Assembly: GCA_910588125.1 (NCBI GenBank)
Contig: CAJUPI010000033.1
Coordinates: forward strand, 1-34,077
Direction: 5' to 3'
From: an uncultured Lachnospiraceae bacterium
GTDB taxonomy: Bacteria; Bacillota; Clostridia; Lachnospirales; Lachnospiraceae
Length of the DNA stretch: 34,077 nt
Shown piece after piece: positions 7,569 to 15,357 of this stretch. The notes below the pieces were generated by a model. It saw only the letters and a program-made list of their open reading frames with translations. It was not told the origin of the DNA and ran no database searches. The position numbers and the translations under genes are program-made. Each line of letters begins with the position of its first letter. Positions within the stretch are counted from its first letter, which is position 1.

Positions 7569-8594
7569 ATGAATATGAATTTTGGATGCAGCAGCTTTTC
7601 CTGGGATACTGAGGACGGAAAACATTTGCTGGGGCGCACCTATGATCAGTTTGGAGATTTGTCCCGAAATAAAATAGCCGTGATTCCCCGGGGACACCGG
7701 ATGAGGCTGGAGATCAATCCTTCCAGCCAGTCCTGGGCGGTGGTGAAGTATGCATTTTGCGGCATGGCGATCCTGGGACAGGATACGCCGATTATGGTTG
7801 ACGGCATCAATGAAAATGGTTTTATGGGAGTGCTTTTAAATCTTCCGGATTATGCCGCCTACCGGCAACAGGCAGGGAGCGGACGAATGACGGTAAATCC
7901 GGGCTTTCTGGTTTCGTATTTGCTGGCCCGTTGCGGCTCTGTGGAGGAATTGATGTGGCACTTGCCGCGGATTCAGCTTACGGAGGAGCTGGTATTTGGA
8001 TGCCGGATGTCCGTGCACTATATGTTTTCGGACAGGACCGGAGAAGCAGTGGTGGTGGAATCGGGGAGGGATGGGATGAATGCTTATCGCCATTCAATCG
8101 GGGTACTGACAAACAGCCCGGATTATCCGTGGCATCTGACAAATCTGTGTAATTATACCGGCGTCAGCAATCTGCCGATCCGGCCCCGGGAACTGAATGG
8201 TATCCGAATAGCAGAATTTGGAGAAAACCAGGGAGGCGGAATGGGGCTGCCCGGTGATTATTCCTCACCGTCCCGGTTTGTCCGGATGGCATTCATCAAG
8301 GAATATGCTGTGAAGGGAGTCGACGAACTGGACGGAATTTCTAAAATGTTTCATAATTTTGCAGCCGTGGATATCCCCCGGGGAATCATCCGGGCAGGAG
8401 ATGACAGCGAGGATTATGACTTAACGCTTTGCATTGCCGCCATGTGTGCAGAGAGCCGGACCTACTATTTTGCTACGGCGGAAAACAGGAGGATCTCAGC
8501 AGTACGGCTGGAACCGGAACTGGGCAATACTCAGATAAAATATTTTGCTCTGCCAAAACAGCAGGATGTGAATTATTTAAATGGGCAGAATTGA
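7569..8594 (+). CDS. Linear amide C-N hydrolase, choloylglycine hydrolase family
   Basis: The 341-residue protein is an Ntn-hydrolase of the bile-salt hydrolase / penicillin V acylase family. Cys7 (NFGCSSFSW) would become the N-terminal nucleophile after removal of MNMNFG, as in penicillin acylases with a short propeptide; Arg23 and Asp26 in GRTYD keep the exact family spacing from the cysteine. Other signatures are LTNSPDYPWHLTNL and GLPGDYSSPSRFVR. No signal peptide is seen, so it acts in the cytosol. A TATAAT at 7537 lies upstream, with no strong -35. Bile acid amides, N-acyl homoserine lactones and penicillin V are all known substrates of the family; sequence alone does not decide among them. 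Confidence 0.9.
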   Translation: MNMNFGCSSFSWDTEDGKHLLGRTYDQFGDLSRNKIAVIPRGHRMRLEINPSSQSWAVVKYAFCGMAILGQDTPIMVDGINENGFMGVLLNLPDYAAYRQQAGSGRMTVNPGFLVSYLLARCGSVEELMWHLPRIQLTEELVFGCRMSVHYMFSDRTGEAVVVESGRDGMNAYRHSIGVLTNSPDYPWHLTNLCNYTGVSNLPIRPRELNGIRIAEFGENQGGGMGLPGDYSSPSRFVRMAFIKEYAVKGVDELDGISKMFHNFAAVDIPRGIIRAGDDSEDYDLTLCIAAMCAESRTYYFATAENRRISAVRLEPELGNTQIKYFALPKQQDVNYLNGQN

Positions 8595-8638
8595 CATCCT
8601 GGGGGCCGAAATCTATAATAAGAGTGGGAAGCAATACT

Positions 8639-8668
8639 GGCAGCTTTTCGGAAAAAAGAGAAGCTGCC
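8639..8668 (+). terminator. Hairpin after the amidase gene
   Basis: GGCAGCTT and AAGCTGCC form a perfect 8-bp stem with a 14-base loop, 45 bases after the stop at 8594 and just before the family A element. No T-run follows, so intrinsic termination is doubtful unless the T-rich start of the adjacent element supplies it. Confidence 0.4.
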
Positions 8669-8671
8669 GGT

Positions 8672-8980
8672 GCAATGTCATTCAATTGATTTTTTAGAAG
8701 GTACGCCATGGAAAAAGGAGCGGGAAGAGCCGGGAAACGGTCGGATGCTTTTTCCGGTTTCGGGATCAAGAATTCCTAAAATCCCTGATTTTTGCGAAAA
8801 GCGAAACGAAAATGCCCAAACTCGCTTCGCTCAGACAGTGTGCATTTTCGTTTCAAGGCAAAACTCAGGGATTTAAGGACTTCTAAATCCCTGCAAAGTC
8901 AAAAGCATCCGACTATTTCCCGGCTCTTCCCGCTCCTTTTTCCATGGCTGAGTGTTTTCAGAGCTAAACTTAATGACATG
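8672..8980 (+). repeat. Long-hairpin element, family A, copy 2
   Basis: A complete copy of about 309 bp. Terminal inverted repeats GCAATGTCATT and AATGACAT bound it. Inside, AGAAGGTACGCC marks the left end. Outer arms 8705-8752 and 8901-8948 pair at 46 of 48 positions, an inner stem (TCCTAAAATCCCTGA with TCAGGGATTTAAGGA) follows, and the core hairpin pairs GAAACGAAAATGC with GCATTTTCGTTTC around ACTCGCTTCGCTCAGACA. It sits after the amidase gene in the same orientation. No open frame of note is conserved between copies, so it acts as nucleic acid if at all. Confidence 0.85.
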
Positions 8981-9152
8981 ATACCAGGGTCAAAAGGTCA
9001 AAAAATCCGATGCAAGCTTGCTTGCAAGAGGATTTTTGAACTTGGGATCCGCAAAAACACCGAAAAGTAGCCATTTTTCACAGAAAAATGAGTGAATTTG
9101 AGGTGTTTTACGATTGCGGAAGCATGAAATGCGGAGCAATTCGTGGTATCAT
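8978..9152. repeat. Compound palindrome bounded by ATGATACC/GGTATCAT
   Basis: A second palindromic segment directly follows the family A copy. Its ends ATGATACC (8978-8985) and GGTATCAT (9145-9152) are complementary. Inside are a hairpin at 8998-9039 (TCAAAAAATCC with GGATTTTTGA around GCAAGCTTGC) and another at 9053-9109 (AAAACACC with GGTGTTTT around CATTTTT/AAAAATG). No other copy occurs in this window. It may be a small mobile element or the regulatory leader of the following hicB-like gene. Confidence 0.55.
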
Positions 9153-9232
9153 AGGGATCAAAACACCTTTTGCCCCCAACATCATGACATTGGCGGCCGG
9201 TGATGACAGAAAAAGAATGGAGATACAAAATT

Positions 9233-9508
9233 ATGACATTTATTTATCCGGCGGTATTTACACCGCATAAGGGCGGGAATGGTTACCATGTGGTATTTCC
9301 GGATCTGGAGTGCTGTGAGGCGGACGGGCCAGATCTGGAGGACGCACTGGAGGAGGCCAGGGAGGCTGCTTATAACTGGCTGGCAGTGGAGCTTGAGGAG
9401 GGCGGAGAGTTTCCGGCACAGACGCATGCAGAAGATATGGATCTGCCAGAGGGAAGTTTTGTGCGGCAGATTATGGTTCGGATCAAGCTGATGCCGGACA
9501 ATGACTGA
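9233..9508 (+). CDS. HicB-family antitoxin-like protein (orphan)
   Basis: The 91-residue protein has the HicB partial RNase H-like fold signature: YPAVFTPHKGGNGYHVVFPD followed by a Leu-Glu-rich helix (DLEDALEEAREAAYNWLAVEL). The family normally neutralises a HicA mRNA interferase. No HicA reading frame (about 60-80 residues with a double-stranded-RNA-binding fold and catalytic His) is seen on either side, and there is no C-terminal ribbon-helix-helix or HTH domain. The ATG at 9233 has GGAG about ten bases upstream; earlier in-frame ATGs from 9200 have poorer sites. It may be a solitary HicB used as a regulator, or the remnant of a lost pair. Confidence 0.8.
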   Translation: MTFIYPAVFTPHKGGNGYHVVFPDLECCEADGPDLEDALEEAREAAYNWLAVELEEGGEFPAQTHAEDMDLPEGSFVRQIMVRIKLMPDND

Positions 9509-9593
9509 CGGCAAACCGGAGAATTATGGTATACTTTGAAGCGGGAATGTGGTATGCTTGAGATATCAAATACAAGCTGAGGAGGGTTACAAA

Positions 9594-10397
9594 ATGGGTG
9601 AAATGTTTTCTTCATTTGACGGGATGCAGTTGTATCTGAACAGGGAGCTTCCCAGTGGGGCCAGGGCAGCGGCAGTGATTGTGCATGGTCTTTGTGAGCA
9701 TCAGGGCCGGTATGACTATTTTGCAGAGCAGCTTCACCAGGCCGGGATTGGCACCTATCGGTTCGATCACCGGGGACATGGACGTTCGGAAGGAGAGCGC
9801 ACCTTTTATGCAGATTTCAATGAGCTGTTGGATGATACTCATGTGGTAGTGAATATGGCGATTGCAGAGAATCCGGATATACCGGTATTTCTGATTGGCC
9901 ACAGTATGGGAGGCTTTACGGTAGCGCTGTACGGGGCAAAATATCCGGATCAGCGGCTGCGGGGCATCGTGACCAGCGGAGCATTGACTTATGATTTGGG
10001 CGGACTGATTACGGGAGTTCCGAAGGGACAGGACGTACATACGAAGCTGCCGAATGAGCTGGGGGCAGGAGTGTGTTCCGTTGCGGAGGTGGTAGACTGG
10101 TATGGCAAGGATCCCTATAATACCAAGACCTTTACCACGGGCCTGTGCTATGCCATTTGTGACGGACTTGCCTGGTTTGAGGAGAAGGTGAAGGGCTTTG
10201 CCTATCCGGTACTGATGCTTCACGGAGAAAAAGACGGCCTGGTAAGTGTAAAAGATACTTATCGTTTCTTTGAAGAGGCCGCCTCAACCGATAAGCAGAT
10301 GAAGATTTACGGGAATCTGTTTCACGAGATTTTCAACGAGTATTGCAGGGATGAAGTCATAGCGGATGTCCTGAACTGGATGGGCAGAAGAATCTAG
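9594..10397 (+). CDS. Alpha/beta hydrolase, monoacylglycerol lipase / lysophospholipase type
   Basis: The protein has 267 residues and belongs to the Hydrolase_4 (serine aminopeptidase S33 / monoglyceride lipase) group. The nucleophile elbow GHSMGG, the oxyanion-loop IVHGLCEHQGRYDYFAEQL and the DHRGHGRSEG loop are all typical. The acid and His of the triad are probably in MLHGEKDGLVS and NLFHEIFNEY. No signal peptide is present, so it is cytosolic and may act on lysolipids or monoacylglycerols. The ATG at 9594 has GGAGGG eight bases upstream. It lies 85 bases after the hicB-like gene. Confidence 0.88.
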   Translation: MGEMFSSFDGMQLYLNRELPSGARAAAVIVHGLCEHQGRYDYFAEQLHQAGIGTYRFDHRGHGRSEGERTFYADFNELLDDTHVVVNMAIAENPDIPVFLIGHSMGGFTVALYGAKYPDQRLRGIVTSGALTYDLGGLITGVPKGQDVHTKLPNELGAGVCSVAEVVDWYGKDPYNTKTFTTGLCYAICDGLAWFEEKVKGFAYPVLMLHGEKDGLVSVKDTYRFFEEAASTDKQMKIYGNLFHEIFNEYCRDEVIADVLNWMGRRI

Positions 10398-10438
10398 TCC
10401 TGCACAGTAAATCCCCATGCCGCTTTCCCGGTAACTGC

Positions 10439-10467
10439 TTGACAAACTCTGGAAAATGGCGTAGAAT
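10439..10467 (+). promoter_or_regulatory. proS: Promoter for the proS T-box leader
   Basis: Perfect TTGACA (10439-10444), a 17-bp spacer and TAGAAT (10462-10467) precede the T-box leader. The predicted start is near 10474, which gives a leader of about 380 bases before proS. Confidence 0.85.
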
Positions 10468-10473
10468 CACCAT

Positions 10474-10752
10474 GACGAAGAAGAGGAATAGTAAGCTGAC
10501 ATACATGTCCAGAGAGGAAGCCGCCGGGTGAGAGGCTTCCATGTCCCTGAAAGCTGAACCGGCCTTGGAGTTTTCGCAGGAAAGTGCGCGTGACGTCCGG
10601 CGTTAACGGATATGAGTGAGCTTTTGACAGAGAGATGCCGGTGCGGCAGCACATGACAGGGACTGGCAGAGGCTAATAGGGGTGGTACCGCCGAAGTGTG
10701 ATAAGAGCATTCGGTCCCCTGTCGTAAGTGACAGGGGATCGGATGTTTTTTA
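10474..10752 (+). promoter_or_regulatory. T-box riboswitch, proline type, controlling proS
   Basis: The leader has the T-box hallmark AGGGGTGGTACCGCC at 10678-10692, in which TGGT can pair with the ACCA end of uncharged tRNA-Pro (discriminator A). A stem I domain lies at about 10480-10575 with the AGTA element near 10488. A candidate specifier codon CCG (Pro) at 10561-10563 sits in GAACCGG on the 3' side of the specifier loop. The terminator at 10708-10745 competes with the antiterminator formed by the T-box motif. When proline is short, uncharged tRNA-Pro should stabilise the antiterminator and switch proS on. Confidence 0.93.
10708..10752 (+). terminator. T-box terminator hairpin
   Basis: CATTCGGTCCCCTGTC pairs along its full length with GACAGGGGATCGGATG around a GTAAGT loop, and is followed by a run of six T and ATTTT. 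It is the regulated terminator of the proS leader. Confidence 0.9.
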
Positions 10753-10853
10753 TTTTATAGGAAAGTGTGCCCTATAGAACAAAAGCCTTCCGGGGGATGT
10801 GCATTTTTAAGCGGAAGATTTGAATGACGGATAGAAGATCAAGGAGGAGCATC

Positions 10854-12287
10854 ATGGCCAGTGAGAAGAAATTAGTAGAAGCGATTACATCCATGAGCGA
10901 AGATTTTGCCCAGTGGTATACGGATGTGGTGAAGAAGGCAGAGCTGTGCGATTATGCCAGTGTGAAAGGCTGCATGGTTATCAAACCGGCAGGATACGCC
11001 TTGTGGGAAAATATCCAGAAGGAGCTGGATAAGCGTTTTAAAGAGGCGGGCGTGGAAAATGTATACATGCCGATGTTTATCCCGGAAGGGCTGCTGCAGA
11101 AGGAAAAGGATCATGTGGAGGGTTTTGCGCCGGAGGTGGCCTGGGTCACACATGGTGGGTTAGAGGCGCTGCAGGAGCGGATGTGCGTGCGGCCGACATC
11201 GGAGACCTTGTTTTGTGATTTTTACGCCAGGGATATCCATTCTTACCGGGATTTGCCGAAGGTATATAACCAGTGGTGTTCGGTAGTCCGCTGGGAGAAG
11301 ACCACCCGTCCCTTCCTGCGTTCCCGGGAATTTTTGTGGCAGGAAGGCCACACGGCCCATGCTACGGCTGAGGAAGCCCAGGAGAGGACGGAACAGATGC
11401 TGAACGTGTATGCGGATTTCTGTGAGGAGGTGCTGGCGATTCCGGTTATTCGCGGGCAGAAGACCGATAAAGAGAAGTTTGCCGGCGCAGAGGCCACCTA
11501 TACCATTGAGGCGCTGATGCATGACGGCAAAGCCCTGCAATCCGGCACCAGCCACAATTTTGGGGACGGATTTGCGAAAGCCTTTGAGATTCAGTATGCG
11601 GCAAAGGATAATTCTTTGCAGTATGTCCATCAGACATCCTGGGGCATGTCGACTAGGATTATCGGAGCTATAATCATGGTGCATGGCGATGACAGCGGAC
11701 TGGTGCTGCCGCCCCGGATTGCCCCCACGCAGGTGATGATTGTCCCGATTCAGCAGAAGAAAGAAGGCGTGCTTGAAAAGGCGTTTGCTGTCAAAGAGGC
11801 TCTTTCTCATTTCCGGGTGAAGGTAGATGATTCGGATAAGAGTCCGGGCTGGAAATTCAGTGAGTCAGAGATGCGAGGCATTCCGGTGCGTGTGGAGATC
11901 GGACCGAAGGATATCGCTCAAAACCAGGCAGTATTAGTGCGCCGGGATACGCATGAAAAACTGGTGGTATCTCTGGATGAGATAGCAGAGCAGGTGAAAG
12001 CTTTACTGGAACAGATGCAGAAGGAAATGCTGGAGCGCGCCCGTGCCCATCGGGATGCCCATACCTATGAGGCTACGGATTTTGAGGCTTTTACCAAAAC
12101 TGTGGAAGAAAAGCCGGGCTTTGTGAAGGCCATGTGGTGTGGAAGCCGGGAATGTGAAGATAAGATCAAAGAAGTGACGGGTGCTACCTCCCGCTGTATG
12201 CCTTTTGCCCAGGAACAGCTCTCGGATAAATGCGTCTGCTGTGGAAAGCCGGCAGTCAAGATGGTATATTGGGGAAAGGCATATTAA
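10854..12287 (+). CDS. proS: Prolyl-tRNA synthetase, archaeal/eukaryotic-type (ProS3)
   Basis: ProRS (477 aa) attaches proline to tRNA-Pro. It is the short type without the bacterial editing insertion. Class II motifs are visible: MPMFIPEG (motif 1 region), CVRPTSETLFCDFYARDIHS, KTTRPFLRSREFLWQEGHTAH (motif 2) and QTSWGMSTRIIGAIIMVHGDD (motif 3). The C-terminal cysteines in CVCCGKPAVKMVYWGKAY resemble the zinc region of this type. The ATG at 10854 has AAGGAGGAG just upstream and is preferred over the in-frame ATG at 10824. It is regulated by the T-box leader. cca follows after 52 bases and may be co-transcribed. Confidence 0.97.
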   Translation: MASEKKLVEAITSMSEDFAQWYTDVVKKAELCDYASVKGCMVIKPAGYALWENIQKELDKRFKEAGVENVYMPMFIPEGLLQKEKDHVEGFAPEVAWVTHGGLEALQERMCVRPTSETLFCDFYARDIHSYRDLPKVYNQWCSVVRWEKTTRPFLRSREFLWQEGHTAHATAEEAQERTEQMLNVYADFCEEVLAIPVIRGQKTDKEKFAGAEATYTIEALMHDGKALQSGTSHNFGDGFAKAFEIQYAAKDNSLQYVHQTSWGMSTRIIGAIIMVHGDDSGLVLPPRIAPTQVMIVPIQQKKEGVLEKAFAVKEALSHFRVKVDDSDKSPGWKFSESEMRGIPVRVEIGPKDIAQNQAVLVRRDTHEKLVVSLDEIAEQVKALLEQMQKEMLERARAHRDAHTYEATDFEAFTKTVEEKPGFVKAMWCGSRECEDKIKEVTGATSRCMPFAQEQLSDKCVCCGKPAVKMVYWGKAY

Positions 12288-12339
12288 AGAATAACCGGGC
12301 GTGTGAGGCAAATCCGGATCAGAAAGGATGTAAAAAGGC

Positions 12340-13521
12340 ATGGAGAAGCAGCGGATCCCTATGCCGCCGCAGGTGGAGAGAATCATTGAAAGGCTGAGGC
12401 AAGAGGGCTTTGAGGCATATGCGGTGGGCGGCTGTGTCCGTGACACGCTTTTAGGACGGGAACCGGGAGACTGGGATATCACGACTTCGGCCCTTCCCCA
12501 GGAAGTGAAACAGTTGTTTCGCCGGACGATCGATACCGGAATCCAGCATGGAACTGTTACGGTTCTGATGGATCGCCAGGGATATGAGGTGACCACTTAC
12601 CGAATTGACGGAGAGTACGAGGATGGCCGCCATCCCAGGGAGGTGGCATTTACCTCAGAGCTTTTGGAGGATCTGAAACGGCGGGATTTTACTATCAATG
12701 CCATGGCCTACAGCCATGAGACGGGGATCGTGGATGCTTTTGACGGTATAGGAGATCTGAAGCAAAAGATTATCCGGTGTGTGGGCGAAGCCAGAGAGCG
12801 TTTTGAAGAAGACGCTCTGCGGATTTTGCGGGCGATCCGTTTTTCTGCTCAGTTGGATTTTGCCATTGAGGAACAGACTTATCATGCGATTGCCAGGATT
12901 GCCCCGAATATTGCCAGAGTGAGCAAAGAGCGGATTCAGGTGGAATTGACAAAGCTTTTGTGTTCGGCGCATCCGGAGAAAATCCGGCAGGTTTATGAGA
13001 CGGGAATCAGCAGATATATCTCACCGGAGTTTGCAGCGTTGCCCTGGCAGGAATTTGAGGGTATGCCGGGGCTATCCGCTGAGAAATATGTGCGGTGGGC
13101 GGACTTTTTGCGTCTGACGGCTCCGGAGTCGGCGGTGCGGACGCTTAAAGATTTAAAACTGGACAATGATACGATCAATAAGGTGCAAACGCTGGTGGCT
13201 TGGGCCGGCAAGGAGATTCCGGCAGAGGAGCCGGCAGTGCGCCGGGCTATGAGCGGGATGCTTCCCGAGGTGTGGGATGTGCTGGTGGAGCTAAATTCGT
13301 ATGGAGATGAGATCCGCCGGCTGACGGAGAAGATCCGCGCCCGGGGGGATTGCCTGGATCTGAAGCATCTGGCAGTGGGCGGACAGGATCTGATAACAGC
13401 CGGGGTGAGGCCGGGAAAAGAAATGGGGCAGATTCTGAAGAGGCTTTTGGCTCTGGTGCTGGAAGAACCGGAGAAAAACAAGAAAGAAGTGCTTTTGGAG
13501 CAAGTGTCGCAGTGGATGTAG
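12340..13521 (+). CDS. cca: CCA tRNA nucleotidyltransferase (class II family)
   Basis: The 393-residue protein adds or repairs the 3' CCA of tRNAs. Motif A (AVGGCVRDTLLGREPGDWDIT) has the metal-binding DxD, RRDFTINAMAY is motif B, and EDALRILRAIRFSAQLDF is the RNA-binding/motif D region. The C-terminal half (residues 200-390) is helical and has no obvious HD phosphohydrolase motif. A GAAAGGA site lies upstream of the ATG. Its place after proS puts two tRNA-related genes together, so both may respond to the T-box. A close poly(A) polymerase paralogue cannot be fully excluded, but in Bacillota this architecture is cca. Confidence 0.94.
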   Translation: MEKQRIPMPPQVERIIERLRQEGFEAYAVGGCVRDTLLGREPGDWDITTSALPQEVKQLFRRTIDTGIQHGTVTVLMDRQGYEVTTYRIDGEYEDGRHPREVAFTSELLEDLKRRDFTINAMAYSHETGIVDAFDGIGDLKQKIIRCVGEARERFEEDALRILRAIRFSAQLDFAIEEQTYHAIARIAPNIARVSKERIQVELTKLLCSAHPEKIRQVYETGISRYISPEFAALPWQEFEGMPGLSAEKYVRWADFLRLTAPESAVRTLKDLKLDNDTINKVQTLVAWAGKEIPAEEPAVRRAMSGMLPEVWDVLVELNSYGDEIRRLTEKIRARGDCLDLKHLAVGGQDLITAGVRPGKEMGQILKRLLALVLEEPEKNKKEVLLEQVSQWM

Positions 13522-13553
13522 GATCCAGGCTTTAAAATCTTATCATAAAAAAC

Positions 13554-13582
13554 TTGCGGGAAATAAGGACATATGGTATAAT
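13554..13582 (+). promoter_or_regulatory. scfA: Promoter for the SCIFF precursor gene
   Basis: TTGCGG (13554-13559), a 17-bp spacer and perfect TATAAT (13577-13582) lie 36 bases before the peptide's ATG. AGGAGG at 13602-13607 is the ribosome binding site. Confidence 0.8.
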
Positions 13583-13618
13583 CGCGGCAGATAAAAATGA
13601 CAGGAGGACGATAGCGGT

Positions 13619-13765
13619 ATGAAACACATAAAAACTTTAAATAATAAGACCTTAAAGGAATCCATGAAGAAGGGCGGCTGCGGCGAGTGCCAGACTTCCT
13701 GCCAGTCTGCATGCAAGACTTCCTGTACGGTGGGCAATCAAAGCTGTGAGAATGCAAACCGGTAA
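13619..13765 (+). CDS. scfA: SCIFF peptide: six-cysteine ranthipeptide precursor
   Basis: This 48-residue peptide is the six-cysteines-in-forty-five (SCIFF) precursor found throughout Clostridia. It starts MKHIKTLNNKTLKESMKKGG, the leader part, and its cysteines lie at positions 21, 24, 28, 32, 36 and 43 in a Gly/Ser/Thr-rich core (GGCGECQTSCQSACKTSC). In characterised relatives the adjacent radical SAM enzyme joins a cysteine sulfur to a threonine side chain. The gene has its own strong promoter and is followed by a hairpin terminator before the maturase, so the peptide is probably made in excess over its enzyme. The function of mature SCIFF remains open; in some clostridia it is linked to quorum sensing-like regulation. 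Confidence 0.97.
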   Translation: MKHIKTLNNKTLKESMKKGGCGECQTSCQSACKTSCTVGNQSCENANR

Positions 13766-13803
13766 TCCAAGGCGGCAGATGAATACTTGTAGAGCAAGAA
13801 AAG

Positions 13804-13835
13804 ACCCCTATGGTCCTGGATTGTAGGGGTTTTTC
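13804..13835 (+). terminator. Terminator between SCIFF precursor and maturase
   Basis: ACCCCTA and TAGGGGT form a perfect stem with an inner TCC/GGA pairing, followed by TTTTTC. It lies 39 bases after the peptide's stop and 48 bases before the maturase start. Partial read-through would set the ratio of peptide to enzyme. Confidence 0.8.
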
Positions 13836-13882
13836 GTTATGAGCAGGATTTTTGCTGCTGGGGAAGAAAAAGGAGAATATAC

Positions 13883-15325
13883 GTGATTCATCAATATAGA
13901 AATAACGGCTATAACATCGTGATGGATGTGGCAAGCGGTTCCGTACATGTGGTGGATGATGTGGTATATGAGGCGATCCGGCTGCTGGCGCCAAAGGTCG
14001 GGGAGCTGGAAAAGCCGGAAAAGCTGTCGGAAGAATTGTGCGGCCGGGTGCGGGAGCAGTTGGCCGGAAAAGCCGGTGAAGGGAACCTGGCCTGGAGCGC
14101 TTTGGAGATCGATGAAGCATTGAAGGAGATCCAGGTGCTGGTAGATCAGGAAGAGCTGTTTACTAAGGATATTTACCAGGAATATGTGACGGATTTCAAA
14201 AAACGGAAGACTGTGGTGAAGGCACTCTGCCTGCATATTGCCCATGACTGCAATCTGGGATGCCGGTATTGTTTTGCGGAAGAAGGAGAATACCATGGCC
14301 GTCGGGCGCTGATGAGCTTTGAAGTGGGAAAGAAGGCCCTGGATTTTCTGATTGCCAATTCCGGAAACAGGCGGAATCTGGAAGTGGATTTCTTCGGCGG
14401 GGAGCCGCTGATGAATTGGGACGTGGTAAAACAGCTGGTCGAGTACGGCAGATCCCAGGAGGCTGTCCACAATAAGCATTTCCGGTTTACGCTGACCACC
14501 AATGGGGTATTATTAAATGATGAGATTATGGAATTTTGCAACCGGGAAATGAGCAATGTAGTCCTGAGCTTAGACGGGCGGCGAGAGGTCAACGACTTTA
14601 TGAGGCCGACCCGTAACGGGAAGGGCAGCAGCTATGATATCATTGTCCCGAAATTTCAGCAGTTTGCCCAATCGCGTGCCGGGAAAGACTATTATGTGAG
14701 AGGGACCTTTACGCGGCATAATCTGGATTTCTCTGAAGATGTGAAGCATTTTGCCGATTTGGGATTTGATCAGATGTCCATCGAGCCGGTGGTGGCGCCG
14801 CCGGAAGAGCCTTATGCCATACGCGAGGAGGATCTGCCACAGATCCTGGAAGAATATGATAAGCTGGCGGCGGAGTATATTAAAAGAAAAAAAGCGGGAA
14901 AAGGCTTTCAATTTTTTCACTTTATGATAGATTTGAGCCAGGGACCTTGTGTGGCCAAGCGGCTGTCCGGCTGCGGGTCGGGAACCGAGTATCTGGCGGT
15001 GACGCCATGGGGAGATCTGTATCCCTGCCATCAGTTTGTGGGGCAGGAGGATTTCCGGATGGGAAATGTGGAAGACGGGATTGTCCGGACCGATATCCGG
15101 GATGCATTTAAATTGTGCAATGTATATGCAAAAGAAAAATGCCGGGATTGTTTTGCCCGATTTTATTGCAGCGGCGGTTGTGCCGCCAATTCCTACAATT
15201 TCCACGGGAGTATTACTGACGCCTATGACATTGGCTGCGAGATGCAGAAAAAGCGGATTGAGTGCGCAATTATGATTCAGGCAGCGCTGATGGATGAGGA
15301 TGGAAGCTGTGATATACCCTGTTAG
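13883..15325 (+). CDS. scfB: Thioether cross-link-forming SCIFF peptide maturase (radical SAM, SPASM)
   Basis: The 480-residue radical SAM enzyme installs the thioether bond(s) in SCIFF. Residues 1-100 form the N-terminal peptide-binding (RRE/PqqD-like) part. Cys123, Cys127 and Cys130 in CNLGCRYC bind the SAM-cleaving 4Fe-4S cluster, and VDFFGGEPLMNW is the conserved strand after it. Residues from about 340 form a SPASM domain for auxiliary clusters, with cysteines in CVAKRLSGCG, LYPCHQF, CRDCFARFYCSGGC, IGCEMQ and the C-terminal SCDIPC. The start is a GTG at 13883 with AGGAG upstream. Its position directly after the SCIFF gene and before secDF strongly supports the assignment. Confidence 0.97.
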   Translation: MIHQYRNNGYNIVMDVASGSVHVVDDVVYEAIRLLAPKVGELEKPEKLSEELCGRVREQLAGKAGEGNLAWSALEIDEALKEIQVLVDQEELFTKDIYQEYVTDFKKRKTVVKALCLHIAHDCNLGCRYCFAEEGEYHGRRALMSFEVGKKALDFLIANSGNRRNLEVDFFGGEPLMNWDVVKQLVEYGRSQEAVHNKHFRFTLTTNGVLLNDEIMEFCNREMSNVVLSLDGRREVNDFMRPTRNGKGSSYDIIVPKFQQFAQSRAGKDYYVRGTFTRHNLDFSEDVKHFADLGFDQMSIEPVVAPPEEPYAIREEDLPQILEEYDKLAAEYIKRKKAGKGFQFFHFMIDLSQGPCVAKRLSGCGSGTEYLAVTPWGDLYPCHQFVGQEDFRMGNVEDGIVRTDIRDAFKLCNVYAKEKCRDCFARFYCSGGCAANSYNFHGSITDAYDIGCEMQKKRIECAIMIQAALMDEDGSCDIPC

Positions 15326-15357
15326 GTATATATAAATGGTTTTAAGGAGAAAAGAAA

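Noticed and set aside
7559..7612. Short overlapping frame (MKAYEYEFWMQQ) just ahead of the amidase start
   Set aside because: It has a GAGGAG site but only 17 codons, and overlaps the amidase gene in another frame; more likely the site serves the amidase ATG at 7569.
8792..9070. Open frames inside family A copies (a frame beginning MRKAKRKCPNSLRSD recurs at 26952)
   Set aside because: The frame is shared only because the core is repeated; it runs through the hairpin, varies after the core, and has no ribosome binding site.
9040..9600. Search for a HicA toxin next to the HicB-like gene
   Set aside because: Neither flank has a frame of 55-90 codons with a plausible start and HicA features.
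13883..15325. Considered as a generic anaerobic sulfatase-maturating enzyme
   Set aside because: The adjacent six-Cys peptide and the C-terminal Cys pattern identify it as the SCIFF maturase.
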